DNA from: Parasegetibacter sp. NRK P23
GTDB taxonomy: Bacteria; Bacteroidota; Bacteroidia; Chitinophagales; Chitinophagaceae
Reading direction: 5' to 3'
Length of the DNA: 64,000 nt
Assembly (NCBI RefSeq): GCF_023721715.1
Contig: NZ_JAMDLG010000001.1
Span: 3,793,655-3,857,654 of the forward strand
The notes under the pieces: model-generated
What the model saw: only the letters and a program-made list of their open reading frames with translations
What the model was told of the DNA's origin: nothing
Database searches by the model: none
Made by a program: the position numbers and the translations under genes
In this document: positions 43,865-53,304 of the stretch, one piece after another
Layout of the letters: the number at the start of each line of letters is the position of its first letter
Position numbering within the stretch: position 1 is the first letter of the stretch

Positions 43865-45967
43865 TTAGAAGAACTTAGACCTGTTGTCTTTAATGGTAGC
43901 GGATTTTCTCAGTCCTTCCAGCGCGGAACGGCCACCGAATTGTTTCATCTGCATTTGTGCGGACTCCTTCATTTGCTGTGGGTTCATCGCGTCGTTTCCT
44001 TTGGCGCCGATGCTCTCGGTTTTTACCGCGAATACGCCAGAGGTTCCGTTGATGAGGGGCGATACCTTGTTGAGGTTCGCTTTGTTAAAGGCCATACCAA
44101 CGAGTTTGGGTTCGGACCCTGCTCCCTGTACGAAGGTGCTGGCGAATGATACGCTGTCTGCGCGTAATACCTGCGTGCCTGAAGCACCTGCGATGGCTTC
44201 CAGTGTTGCGGCATTGCCGAGTTTCTTACGGATTTCTTCCGCTTTCTTTTCGTTGCGGACAAATATTTCCACCAATGGACGCGCTTTAGCGGCAGACATG
44301 GTTCCTTCAGCGTTTACTTCCGTTACCGCGGCCACCACGTATTTATCACCCACATTCACTGGTTCGAGCACATCACCTTTATCGGCTCCGAAAACTTTTT
44401 GCACCAGTTCCCTGGAAGAACCAACACCGGGAATAGCGAAATCATTTTCTTTAATATCTGCTGCAACGAATTCCTGCAACGCCTGCTTTTTCACATTATC
44501 CTTGAAAGAGGAAAGGGAACGTGCATCTCCGGCGAACTGCGTTGCCGCATTGCTGGCGGTGGTTTCTGTTTCGTTGCTGGCAAGAATGGGTTTTGCGAGA
44601 TAGGCGATCTTATAAGCCGTCTCAAAGTTTTTCTGGCTCATTACCTCTATATAATGGTAACCAAATTGTGTTTTTACCACTTTCTTGTCGCCGGCTGCGC
44701 CATAGAATACTGTTTCCGCAAATTCCTTTGCCAGGCTGGCGAAGTTGAGGGAGGAAAATTCGTATTCACCGCCGTTAGACTTACTTCCGGGATCATCACT
44801 ATATTTTTCAGCGAGGGCTTTAAAATCTGCACCGGACTTAATTGCACCCGCGATGCTGTCTATTCTTGTTTTAGCAGTGGAATCAGGCAATCCTGTTTGG
44901 GTGCTTATCAGTATGTGTCGGCATTTTACGCTATCAGGAATGCTGCGGGAGCTGAGCATTTTCGCATATACAAAGTTGCCTCCATCGAGGTAAGGACCAT
45001 AAACCTGGCCTGGAGCCAGTGAGCGGATGGTATCCGCGTTTACTACCTGGAGTTTGGATTTCAGTACATACCCATCAAAGAAGGGGCTTTCGGTACCAAC
45101 CCTGTTCAGAAATTGTTCCGTTTCTGGTGTGGTGGTGAATTCCTCTTTCAGCTGCTGGATCTGCGCGAGTGTTTCGGCAGTATCTTTTCCAGAAGGGGCA
45201 GCATCGAAGGCAACATATACGATGCTTCTTGTTTTCTCTTGTTTGTATTGTTCTTTGTGGGCGCTTACATATTTATTAATGTCATCATCAGAAACTTTTA
45301 CGGTAGAATCTGAAACGGTGGCATAAGGCACATTCACAAAGGAGATGTTAGCGATAGCACTGTTATCGCTGGCCATTTTATCGATCATCCATTTAGGCAC
45401 GTAAGAAGCGGAGGAAACCAGGGAAAAATATTTTTCCTGGAGCCTGCTTTTGCCGATGGCGGGAATGTATTGTTCCGCGAACTGCTTGGCCTGGGGGGTA
45501 TTTTTCTGAGACTTCAGGTTACGGATGGCGGCTTTCAGCGCTTCTCCGTCGAACTGGCCGGTTTCGGGATTCGTGAATTGCTGGCGAAGATCCTGGGGAG
45601 GATTATCTCCGAAGAACATATCGTTCAGTTCTTTAGGACTTACCTGCATTCCGAGTTCTTTTGTTTCGGCGGTCAGCAGTTCTTCCCCAATGAACTGGTT
45701 CCAAACATTTTCACGGATCGTTTGGCGGGTAGATTCATTAACGGGCATACCGGACTGCGCGTATTGCGCTTCCTGGGCTTCCACCATTTTCTGAAATTCC
45801 ACATAATCCACTTCTCTTCCATTTACTTTACCAATAGTAGTGGACTGGCTTCCCATTCCTCCACGGCCTGAAAAGGCATCCTGCAGAATGAAGGCGATCA
45901 AGCTGACGGCAATGATCACAATCATAATCACTGCGGCACGGTCTCTGATAGTCTGAATAATCGACAT
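43865..45967 (-). CDS. PpiD/SurA-type periplasmic peptidylprolyl isomerase
   Basis: 700 residues. An N-terminal membrane anchor (IIQTIRDRAAVIMIVIIAVSLIAFIL, about 3-28) is followed by a SurA_N-like chaperone region (about 45-230: GREVDYVEFQKMVEAQEAQYAQSG, FGDNPPQDLRQQFTNPETGQFDGEAL), a PPIC/parvulin domain (about 340-440: CRHILISTQTGLPDST..., ADFKALAEKYSDDPGSKSNGGEYEFSS) and another helical chaperone part. It folds outer-membrane and periplasmic proteins. The gene starts just left of the putative origin and reads away from it. Confidence 0.95.
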   Translation of the reverse strand: MSIIQTIRDRAAVIMIVIIAVSLIAFILQDAFSGRGGMGSQSTTIGKVNGREVDYVEFQKMVEAQEAQYAQSGMPVNESTRQTIRENVWNQFIGEELLTAETKELGMQVSPKELNDMFFGDNPPQDLRQQFTNPETGQFDGEALKAAIRNLKSQKNTPQAKQFAEQYIPAIGKSRLQEKYFSLVSSASYVPKWMIDKMASDNSAIANISFVNVPYATVSDSTVKVSDDDINKYVSAHKEQYKQEKTRSIVYVAFDAAPSGKDTAETLAQIQQLKEEFTTTPETEQFLNRVGTESPFFDGYVLKSKLQVVNADTIRSLAPGQVYGPYLDGGNFVYAKMLSSRSIPDSVKCRHILISTQTGLPDSTAKTRIDSIAGAIKSGADFKALAEKYSDDPGSKSNGGEYEFSSLNFASLAKEFAETVFYGAAGDKKVVKTQFGYHYIEVMSQKNFETAYKIAYLAKPILASNETETTASNAATQFAGDARSLSSFKDNVKKQALQEFVAADIKENDFAIPGVGSSRELVQKVFGADKGDVLEPVNVGDKYVVAAVTEVNAEGTMSAAKARPLVEIFVRNEKKAEEIRKKLGNAATLEAIAGASGTQVLRADSVSFASTFVQGAGSEPKLVGMAFNKANLNKVSPLINGTSGVFAVKTESIGAKGNDAMNPQQMKESAQMQMKQFGGRSALEGLRKSATIKDNRSKFF

Positions 45968-46472
45968 AATCGTTGTATGTATTACTTTTTTGAGTGAGGG
46001 GCAAATATAGATAAAAAAGAATATTCACAAATTGTGGAAAACACCGGGCGAGCATCCGTATTTTAACGGTGCTTTCCGGATATCCACATGGGGTGTGAAT
46101 GAAGCCCTTTTCCTGTGGATAAACCCCGGTTCCGAAGATCCCGGACGTGGAAACAGGTGGAACAAATACCGGGTTTTTGATTCGGATTCTGCTTCTTCGA
46201 AAATACCGCACCAATTATCAAGGCTTCATTCACATCAAAAATGGAAGGAATGATCAAAAAAGTTCCGGGCACCCGTTTTGAGTCCACAGTTGGGGATAAG
46301 CACCTCAAAAGCACGTTTTTACTGGAAAGCTAAATGTGAATGAGATGTGGAAAATAGTGGATAAACCCAGTACCTTTGCAATTCCAAATGTTTTAAAAAT
46401 AATCTTTCCACGAATCCACAGCCATAATAGTAATAGTGGGTTAATTAAAAAAGATAACTAATAATATATACT
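45968..46472. other. Candidate replication origin (DnaA-box cluster), 505 bp without a gene
   Basis: DnaA consensus TTWTNCACA. Exact matches on the minus strand: TTTTCCACA at 46033-46041, TTATCCACA at 46114-46122, TTTTCCACA at 46346-46354. One-mismatch boxes: 46021-46029 (ATATTCACA), 46080-46088 (ATATCCACA), 46094-46102, 46226-46234, 46291-46299, 46335-46343, 46356-46364. A 13-bp inverted repeat, tgtgaatgaagcc (46094-46106) and its complement (46222-46234), links two boxes. The right end (46441-46472) is AT-rich and could be the unwinding element. Inference: oriC. A regulated promoter region for nadA is the alternative. No dnaA gene is in the window. Confidence 0.6.
46371..46378 (+). promoter_or_regulatory. 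-7 element for nadA inside the DnaA-box cluster
   Basis: TACCTTTG, exact TAnnTTTG. It lies 95 bases before the nadA start and 7 bases after a DnaA box (46356-46364), so DnaA binding could affect nadA transcription. Confidence 0.5.
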
Positions 46473-47483
46473 ATGGAAGTTTTGAACATGGAAAAAGCGG
46501 TGGCCGAAGTTTCGAAAAAAGGTTTCCTGGATGTGGAGGTGGATCCAACGCTTGACCTGTTTGCGGAGATCGAAAAGCTGAAGAAAGAAAAGAACGCCAT
46601 ATTGCTTGCGCACTATTACCAGGAGCCGGATATCCAGGACGTGGCAGATTACATTGGCGATAGCCTGGGCCTCGCGCAGCAGGCGGAGAAAACCAATGCC
46701 GATATCATTGTTTTCGCCGGTGTGCATTTTATGGCCGAAACAGCGAAGATCCTGAATCCTTCCAAAAAGGTATTGCTACCCGATCTGAACGCGGGATGCT
46801 CCCTCGCAGATTCGGCCCCTCCGGAGCTGTTTAAGGCCTTCAAACAGAAATACCCTGACCACCTTGTTATTTCTTATATCAACTGCTCAGCGGGCATTAA
46901 AGCGCTCAGCGATATCATTTGTACCTCTTCCAACGCGGAGAAAATCGTGGAAAGTCTGCCAAAGGACCAGAAAATCATTTTCGCGCCCGATAAAAACCTG
47001 GGGGCCTACCTGGTGAAAAAGACAGGAAGAGATATGGTGCTCTGGAACGGCGCCTGTATGGTGCACGAGATATTCTCCCTGGAGAAGATCACCAAACTGA
47101 AACAAAGGCATCCCAACGCAAAGATCATCGCGCATCCGGAATGTGAAGAACCGATCCTTCGTATCGCGGATCATATCGGCTCCACCACCGGATTGCTGAA
47201 ATATACCCAGACCGATAGCGCTACGGAATACATCGTAGCCACCGAAACAGGCATCCTGCACCAGATGCAGAAGGAATCGCCCCACAAAACTTTTATCCCT
47301 GCTCCACCGAACAATTCCTGCGCCTGCAATGATTGTCCGCACATGAAACTGAACACCCTGGAAAAGTTGTACCTCTGTATGAAGTACGAAACACCGGAGA
47401 TCACGATGGATGAGCAACTCCGCCTGGCGGCTAAAAAACCGATCGACCGGATGCTCGAGATCAGCAAACAATTCGGGTTATAG
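46473..47483 (+). CDS. nadA: Quinolinate synthase
   Basis: 336 residues. [29 protein letters not shown] and [15 protein letters not shown] at the N-terminus; the [4Fe-4S] Cys ligands are likely in [21 protein letters not shown] and CACNDCPHM. It condenses iminoaspartate with dihydroxyacetone phosphate to give quinolinate in NAD synthesis. nadB and nadC are not adjacent; nadD is at 60054. It is the first gene to the right of the DnaA-box cluster. Confidence 0.98.
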   Translation: MEVLNMEKAVAEVSKKGFLDVEVDPTLDLFAEIEKLKKEKNAILLAHYYQEPDIQDVADYIGDSLGLAQQAEKTNADIIVFAGVHFMAETAKILNPSKKVLLPDLNAGCSLADSAPPELFKAFKQKYPDHLVISYINCSAGIKALSDIICTSSNAEKIVESLPKDQKIIFAPDKNLGAYLVKKTGRDMVLWNGACMVHEIFSLEKITKLKQRHPNAKIIAHPECEEPILRIADHIGSTTGLLKYTQTDSATEYIVATETGILHQMQKESPHKTFIPAPPNNSCACNDCPHMKLNTLEKLYLCMKYETPEITMDEQLRLAAKKPIDRMLEISKQFGL

Positions 47484-47553
47484 AGAAATATTTCCGGGTT
47501 TGGATTATTTTGTGGTGAATTTCAGCCAGTAAATGACCCCTTAAAATCCATCC

Positions 47554-48681
47554 ATGACCCGTTTTTTTCTGCTTGCATGTACCGTGATTTTCTTTTCCTG
47601 CGGAGGAGGAAACAAATTCAGAGCATCTAATACCGAAGACAAAGAACTTTTTAAAGCCATTAACGCACTGGTAAAAGATCCGGCCAATAAAAACGCAAGA
47701 AACGATCTTGCTTACCTGTACGCCGATTCCAGACAAAGGCACCTGAACAATATTGAACAACTGAACGCCAGCACCTACGATACCAAATGGGATGGACTGG
47801 TGCAGGAATATACTTCGCTTCAGAATATTTATTTCGCCATCAACAGTTCACTGGCCATGACCCAATTGGTAAAACCGGTGAATTTTGCTACCGAACTGAA
47901 CGAGACGAAAGAAAACGCCGCTGAATTTTATTACAGGAAAGGAGAAGAAATGATGCGTGTGGGCAACCGTGCCGCACTAAAAGAATCCTGGAACCTGTTT
48001 AGAAGGAGCCAGCAATATATTCCGGAGTACAAAGATTCGAAAGCGAAGATCCAGGAAGCACTGGAATTAGGAACGGTGGATGTGGTGATTACGGACATGA
48101 CCTTCAATGATTTCCCTGTTTGGAACTTCGGCGTTCCCTTAAACAATAACCTGGAAAGACAACTGGTGCAGGATCTTGGTGGCAACTACGGTAACAACAA
48201 CGGTGCGCGTTATTTCACGGAAACGGATGCACGCAATTCGACTATAAATCCATCGATAGTGGTGGAATCCGGCTGGCGGAACCTTTTCTTCAATATGTCG
48301 CCGGCCATCAGTAGTTACGATGTGGACCGATCAAAAACCGTCAAACAGAAAAATCCCACCACTAAGAAAGATGAGGACATTACGGTTACCGCGAAGTTAA
48401 AGATCACCAAAAGGATTTTCACGGCTAGGGGAGACCTGGAACTGAACATCCGCGATATTGCCGCACAAAAAAATATCTCCTGGAACACCATACCCGCCAG
48501 CACAGATTACATTATTGAAACCGCCACTTTCACCGGAGACAGCAGGGCGCTTACCGAACAGGATGCAATCCTGGTAAGCAGGCGCTATGTACTTCCCAAC
48601 CGTTATATGTTGCTGAGTGAATTGTACCGCAGCATTTACAGCCAGGTAAGGAATACTATACAGCGCAATACCGCGTGGTAA
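47554..48681 (+). CDS. Lipoprotein of unknown function
   Basis: 375 residues. The lipobox FFSC (Cys16) follows MTRFFLLACTVIFFSC. The first third is helical with TPR-like spacing (NDLAYLYADSRQRHLNNIEQLNA, AEFYYRKGEEMMRVGNRAALKESWNLFRRSQQYIPEYKDSKAKIQEALELG), the rest is beta-rich (VDVVITDMTFNDFPVWNFGVPL, KLKITKRIFTARGDLELNIRD, VSRRYVLPNRYMLLSELYRSI). The second part looks like a small tube or beta-sandwich. No family recognised with confidence. It shares a transcript direction with nadA (70-bp gap). Confidence 0.7.
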   Translation: MTRFFLLACTVIFFSCGGGNKFRASNTEDKELFKAINALVKDPANKNARNDLAYLYADSRQRHLNNIEQLNASTYDTKWDGLVQEYTSLQNIYFAINSSLAMTQLVKPVNFATELNETKENAAEFYYRKGEEMMRVGNRAALKESWNLFRRSQQYIPEYKDSKAKIQEALELGTVDVVITDMTFNDFPVWNFGVPLNNNLERQLVQDLGGNYGNNNGARYFTETDARNSTINPSIVVESGWRNLFFNMSPAISSYDVDRSKTVKQKNPTTKKDEDITVTAKLKITKRIFTARGDLELNIRDIAAQKNISWNTIPASTDYIIETATFTGDSRALTEQDAILVSRRYVLPNRYMLLSELYRSIYSQVRNTIQRNTAW

Positions 48682-50802
48682 TTAACTCAGGGCCTGGTAG
48701 GTTATCAAACTCAACACGTAAGCGAGAATAGTCATGTAGGTAAGTTGTACCATGGGCCATTTCCAGCTTTTGGTCTCTCTTTTTACCACGGCGAGTGTAC
48801 TCATACATTGCATGGCAAGTACATAAAATACGAGTAACGACATACCGGTTGCGAAGGTGTATACTTTGCTGCCGTCTTCAAAAGTAGCTTGTCGCATTTT
48901 ATCTCGGAGTAAAGGACTATTCTCGTCTTCATCGCCTACACTGTATAAGGTGGCCATGGTTCCTACAAATACTTCCCGTGCCGCAAAAGAAGTGATCAGC
49001 GCGATGCCAATCTTCCAATCGTAACCCAGTGGTTCAATGGCTGGTTCTATTGATTTGCCAAGAATACCGGCGTAAGAATTGGCCAGGAGTTCACCTGATT
49101 TTTGTTTTTCAAGGCCTTCTACGTCCACACCGGGTTGTTGTTCCAGTTGTTCGTACTTTGCCTGCACAACTTCCATTTTACCGGACGGTCCGTAGGAACT
49201 CAGCACCCAAAGGATAAGACTGATTACCATAATTACTTTACCCGCGTCCACCACGAATATTTTCGCTTTCTGGAACATGGTAAGAAAGATGGTGTTCCAT
49301 CTGGGAGAGCGGTAAACAGGGAGTTCCAGGATAAAGAAACTTTTCTCTTTGATCTTGATGAACCATTTGAAAACCCAGGCTACAATCAAACTCATTACTA
49401 ATCCCATCAGGTAAAGTGCCATCATTACCAGTCCTTGTAAACTGAAGATGCCCAGCACTTTTGTATCCGGTATAATAAGGGCGATCATGATTACGTAGAT
49501 AGGTAACCTCGCGGAACAACTCATCAGCGGTGTTACCAGTATTGTCAGCAGGCGTTCTTTTTTATTTTCAATGTTCCTTGTGCTCATGATGGCGGGAACC
49601 GCACAGGCAAATGCGCTGATCATGGGCATCACACTTTTTCCGTTCATGCCCACCTGGCGCATGAGCCGGTCGGTCATAAAACTGATACGGGCCATGTATC
49701 CGGTATCTTCGAGCAAAGTGATCAATCCGAAAAGTATCATGATCTGCGGAACGAATATTACGATGCCGCCGAGTCCTGCGATCAATCCGTTCACGATCAG
49801 ATCGGAGAACCATCCTTCGGGAAGTACCGCAGCTGTTGTTTCCGTTAACCAGGCGAAGCCGGTTTCAATCCAATCCATAGGGTAGGAGGCGATCCAGAAA
49901 ACACTTTGGAAAAGTAAAAACAACACAGCCAAAAGAATAACATAACCCCAGCGCCGGTGCAGTAAAACACTGTCCAGTTTTTCGGTGAACAGGTTTTTTT
50001 GAATGGGATCGGGCTGGGAAACACTTTGGTGCATGATACCCCTGATGCGGGTGTACCGTTGCATGATTTCTTCCGCCTGCGTTTTGGTGGGATTGAACTG
50101 GTTGTCTTTTTCGGCTTGTTCAATTCTTTCCTGTATATCTCTTTTCAGGTCAAAAGATTCGTGGTTGATCAGGTAATGAATCGCTTTGTAGTCGCTGGCT
50201 TCCGGGAATATTTCCTGCACGGTACCAATGGCGTTTTCCGCGAGTTGCCTGTTTTCTATAAAATCGCGCAACGGTGTTTTATACAGGTGCTGAACCGTTT
50301 GTTCCACCGCTTTTTTCAGTTGGGGAATCCCCTTGTTTTTGCGTGGATTCACAGCAATAACGGGAACGCCCAGTTCCCTTTCCAGGGCGGGCACATCAAT
50401 GGAGATGCCTTTTTTCCGGGCGATATCCATCATGGTGAGCGCGATCACCACAGGAATTTTGAGGTCAATGATCTGGGAACAGAAAAGAAGATTTCTTTTG
50501 AGGTTACTGGCATCAGCTACCAGGATCAGCATTTCGGGCTTGATTTGCGCGTCCTGGTCCATCAATACACGGTAGGCCACCCATTCGTCTTCGCGGCGTG
50601 GGTATAAACTGTAGGTTCCGGGCAGGTCGATGATAGTGGAATCGAGGTTGTCCGCGATCTTGCAGGAACCTGTTTTCTTATCTACGGTAACGCCGGGGAA
50701 GTTCCCAACCTTCTGATTCATCCCGGTGAGCGTGTTGAAAAGCGAAGTTTTTCCGCTGTTCGGGTTGCCCACCAATGCTATGTTTACTGTGTTCTTTCCC
50801 AA
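48682..50802 (-). CDS. feoB: Ferrous iron transporter FeoB
   Basis: 706 residues from TTG at 50800-50802 (MGKNTVNIALVGNPNSGKTSLFN). A TTG at 50823 would also be open, but it overlaps the TACCTTTG -7 element on the same strand (50821-50828), so the downstream TTG is preferred. The G domain has GNPNSGKTS (12-20) and DLPGTYSLYP; a helical GDI part follows, then 8-10 membrane helices with two Gate regions (GFAWLTETTAAV..., VMPMISAFACAVPAIMSTRNIENKKERLLTILVTPLMSCSARLPIYV). It imports Fe2+ driven by GTP. feoA is separated, at 60634, which is unusual but not rare. Confidence 0.96.
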   Translation of the reverse strand: MGKNTVNIALVGNPNSGKTSLFNTLTGMNQKVGNFPGVTVDKKTGSCKIADNLDSTIIDLPGTYSLYPRREDEWVAYRVLMDQDAQIKPEMLILVADASNLKRNLLFCSQIIDLKIPVVIALTMMDIARKKGISIDVPALERELGVPVIAVNPRKNKGIPQLKKAVEQTVQHLYKTPLRDFIENRQLAENAIGTVQEIFPEASDYKAIHYLINHESFDLKRDIQERIEQAEKDNQFNPTKTQAEEIMQRYTRIRGIMHQSVSQPDPIQKNLFTEKLDSVLLHRRWGYVILLAVLFLLFQSVFWIASYPMDWIETGFAWLTETTAAVLPEGWFSDLIVNGLIAGLGGIVIFVPQIMILFGLITLLEDTGYMARISFMTDRLMRQVGMNGKSVMPMISAFACAVPAIMSTRNIENKKERLLTILVTPLMSCSARLPIYVIMIALIIPDTKVLGIFSLQGLVMMALYLMGLVMSLIVAWVFKWFIKIKEKSFFILELPVYRSPRWNTIFLTMFQKAKIFVVDAGKVIMVISLILWVLSSYGPSGKMEVVQAKYEQLEQQPGVDVEGLEKQKSGELLANSYAGILGKSIEPAIEPLGYDWKIGIALITSFAAREVFVGTMATLYSVGDEDENSPLLRDKMRQATFEDGSKVYTFATGMSLLVFYVLAMQCMSTLAVVKRETKSWKWPMVQLTYMTILAYVLSLITYQALS

Positions 50803-50820
50803 AATAAAGCTGTAAAGCCG

Positions 50821-50828
50821 CAAAGGTA
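50821..50828 (-). promoter_or_regulatory. -7 element of feoB
   Basis: TACCTTTG on the minus strand, exact TAnnTTTG. It ends 18 bases before the preferred TTG start codon and forces the start-site choice for feoB. Confidence 0.5.
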
Positions 50829-50889
50829 CTGGCTATTTCCGGGTTACTGTTTACGAATTCGGGAGTTTTACGGGTTTATTACATTCAGC

Positions 50890-50897
50890 TACCTTTG
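50890..50897 (+). promoter_or_regulatory. -7 element of the M28 peptidase gene
   Basis: TACCTTTG, exact consensus, 41 bases before the ATG. It forms a divergent promoter pair with the feoB element 61 bp away. Confidence 0.5.
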
Positions 50898-50938
50898 CAG
50901 GGTCGGGCGATTTTTGCAGTACTTTTCAAAACAAAGGG

Positions 50939-52606
50939 ATGTTCATAAAGATTTTCAGGCCAATCGGCCTTCTGTTGGGGATGAGTTTGCTGACCACCGG
51001 GGTGGTAAACGCACAAAAGTTAAAAAAAGCGGATAAAGCGCTGGTCGCGGCTTTGGAAGCCCACGTGACATTTCTTGCTTCGGATCAATTGGAGGGAAGA
51101 AGAACGGGTACACCGGGAGAAGAGAAGGCTGCGGCGTATATCGCGGGTGAATTTGAGAAAGCAGGCCTGCAACCGGGTGTGGAAGGGAAATTTGAGCAGG
51201 TATTCACAATTAATGAGGGGAAGCAGGTTGATCCGACTTCTTTTTTGTTCATCAACGGAATTGAGCTGAAGGTGCACCAGGATTTTTTTCCTTTGGTGTA
51301 CAGTGCGCAGGAAGCCCTGGAATCTTTTCCATCCATGGCCATCAAAGAAGCGGGTGTGCCATGGTTTGTGGAACTGAATGAATTTGTGAAAAGTGAGCTG
51401 GAAAAAAATCCGCATGTGGATATGAATGATGCTGTGCGCGCACTGGCTATGAAGCTGGAGGAAAAAGGTGCCACAGCAGTTATTTTTTATGAAGCAACAG
51501 GAATCAAGGATGTCTTGAAGTTTGAACCGAAAGGTAATGGGGATAAACCGGCAAATATTCCCCTGATCGTAGTGAAAGAACAGGCTGCTTCAAAATTTCT
51601 TAAGGATCATGCCGCCAGTTATGAGATCAAATTGAAGGTAAAACTCTCCGATAAGATCAGGAAAGGCAGAAATGTGGTAGGGATTGTGGACAACAATGCG
51701 CCAAATACGGTGGTATTGGGTGCGCATTATGATCACCTGGGCTATGGTGAGGATGGCAATTCGATGATACGTGAAGGAAATCCCGGTATTCACAACGGAG
51801 CGGACGATAATGCGAGTGGTACAGCGGTGTTGATTGAACTGGCAAAAGCCGTTAAGGCAAAGCAGCTCAAACAATACAATTATGTTTTCGCCGCTTTTTC
51901 GGGAGAAGAACTGGGGCTGATCGGTTCGAGGTATTTTACGGAACATCTTCCGTTGAAGGATAAACCCCTGAACTATATGGTCAATATGGATATGGTGGGT
52001 AGGTTAAAATCCCCTGAGAACGTGATTACCGTTGGTGGATATGGTACATCTCCTTCCTGGGAAAAACTGGTGCTCAATAAAAAAGACAAATCATTAGTGG
52101 TTTCCATCGATTCTTCAGGTGCCGGACCCAGTGATCATTATTCTTTTTACAGGATCAATGTTCCCGTGCTTTTTTTCTTCACCGGAACGCATCAGGATTA
52201 CCATAAACCCAGTGATGATGCGGATAAACTGAATTATACAGGAATGTTCCTGGTGGAAAGAAAAATTATGGATATCGTTACGGCGGCGGAAAAAGAACCT
52301 AAACTCAGTTTCCTGAAAACAAGGGAAAAACAAACTGCTTCCTCCACTTCTTTTAAGGTTACCTTGGGCATAATGCCGGACTATGTTTTCTACGGAACAG
52401 GTGTAAAAATTGATGGTACCACAACGGGAAAACCTGCGGAAAAAGCTGGTTTGAAGAAAGGGGATATCGTGGTGAAAATTGGTGATCTTACGATTTCAGG
52501 TATGGAAGATTATATGAAGGCCCTGGGAAGTTTTGAAAAAGGTCAACAAACAACGGTGGTGTTTGTAAGGGATGGAAAAGAAATGAAAGCGGAAGTTAAC
52601 TGGTAG
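50939..52606 (+). CDS. M28-family metallopeptidase with PDZ domain, secreted
   Basis: 555 residues. Signal peptide MFIKIFRPIGLLLGMSLLTTGVVNAQ. The zinc ligands lie in the co-catalytic M28 pattern GAHYDHLG, NGADDNASGTA, FSGEELGLIGSRYF, NMDMVGR and THQDYHKPSDDADKLN. A protease-associated insert sits before the metal site (about 90-210), and a C-terminal PDZ domain (about 460-550) has AEKAGLKKGDIVVKIGDLTISGMEDYMKAL. It is an aminopeptidase acting outside the inner membrane, probably on peptides for nutrition or envelope turnover. Confidence 0.96.
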   Translation: MFIKIFRPIGLLLGMSLLTTGVVNAQKLKKADKALVAALEAHVTFLASDQLEGRRTGTPGEEKAAAYIAGEFEKAGLQPGVEGKFEQVFTINEGKQVDPTSFLFINGIELKVHQDFFPLVYSAQEALESFPSMAIKEAGVPWFVELNEFVKSELEKNPHVDMNDAVRALAMKLEEKGATAVIFYEATGIKDVLKFEPKGNGDKPANIPLIVVKEQAASKFLKDHAASYEIKLKVKLSDKIRKGRNVVGIVDNNAPNTVVLGAHYDHLGYGEDGNSMIREGNPGIHNGADDNASGTAVLIELAKAVKAKQLKQYNYVFAAFSGEELGLIGSRYFTEHLPLKDKPLNYMVNMDMVGRLKSPENVITVGGYGTSPSWEKLVLNKKDKSLVVSIDSSGAGPSDHYSFYRINVPVLFFFTGTHQDYHKPSDDADKLNYTGMFLVERKIMDIVTAAEKEPKLSFLKTREKQTASSTSFKVTLGIMPDYVFYGTGVKIDGTTTGKPAEKAGLKKGDIVVKIGDLTISGMEDYMKALGSFEKGQQTTVVFVRDGKEMKAEVNW

Positions 52607-52621
52607 AAACTGCAATAGCGT

Positions 52622-53056
52622 ATGAAACTGAAACTGGATGTGAGCCAGATGGCAGATGAATTTTTCGAGGATACGCGGCTGCTTGGCGTTGTGGCCCCTA
52701 TCCGCGATTACCAGTTTTGCTGGCGGTTGAACAACAGACTTCGCTTCGATTTCAGGATCAACAATGATGTGGAGATACAGCTTACCCGGAAAAACAGGCA
52801 ATATTTTTTCTCCGTATATTCATTTCCGGAACCCCATTGCAGCCTGGTTCATTATTTATACAATAACCAGTTCGATGGGGAATACCTGCTGCCCGAATTC
52901 AGGCACCTCGATTTTTTGTGGTTACTGAAAGGAGATGTGGTTTCTGATGATTACCTTCAGAACATCATGCAGTTGCTCCGGAGTATGGGTGATGTGCAAA
53001 TGGTAATGGAGATTGGTCAGAGCCAGGTAAAGCATAAAAGTCACATGATCTTTTAA
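52622..53056 (+). CDS. IPExxxVDY family protein
   Basis: 144 residues. The family name motif is [18 protein letters not shown] here (IPExxxVDY consensus YLIPE...VDFFWLIKG). N-terminal [38 protein letters not shown] fits the family in Bacteroidota, where it is usually found near pyruvate kinase or fatty acid genes. Function unknown, cytosolic. It lies 15 bp after the M28 gene and 17 bp before the pterin dehydratase gene, so it is probably in an operon. Confidence 0.92.
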   Translation: MKLKLDVSQMADEFFEDTRLLGVVAPIRDYQFCWRLNNRLRFDFRINNDVEIQLTRKNRQYFFSVYSFPEPHCSLVHYLYNNQFDGEYLLPEFRHLDFLWLLKGDVVSDDYLQNIMQLLRSMGDVQMVMEIGQSQVKHKSHMIF

Positions 53057-53073
53057 CAATTAATACGTGTGTT

Positions 53074-53304
53074 ATGTGGGAAAATACAGACAATAAACTT
53101 TACAGGAAATTCAGCTTTAAAGATTTTTCAGAAGCTTTCGCTTTTATGACGCGTGTAGCGATGATAGCTGAAAAACAAAACCACCATCCTTCCTGGAGGA
53201 ACACCTATAATACAGTTGAAGTATGGTTGTCCACACATGATGCCGGCGATGTTGTGACGGAGAAAGATAAAAAGCTCGCGGCAGCAATTGACGCTTTATT
53301 ATGA
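53074..53304 (+). CDS. Pterin-4-alpha-carbinolamine dehydratase
   Basis: 76 residues, short but complete. The family signature is fully visible as [30 protein letters not shown] (H-H-P-x4-Y-x2-V-x-V-x-L-x-T-H). It dehydrates 4a-hydroxytetrahydrobiopterin, recycling the cofactor after aromatic amino acid hydroxylation. No hydroxylase gene is near. The stop overlaps the start of the lipoprotein gene (ATGA, 4 bp). Confidence 0.96.
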   Translation: MWENTDNKLYRKFSFKDFSEAFAFMTRVAMIAEKQNHHPSWRNTYNTVEVWLSTHDAGDVVTEKDKKLAAAIDALL

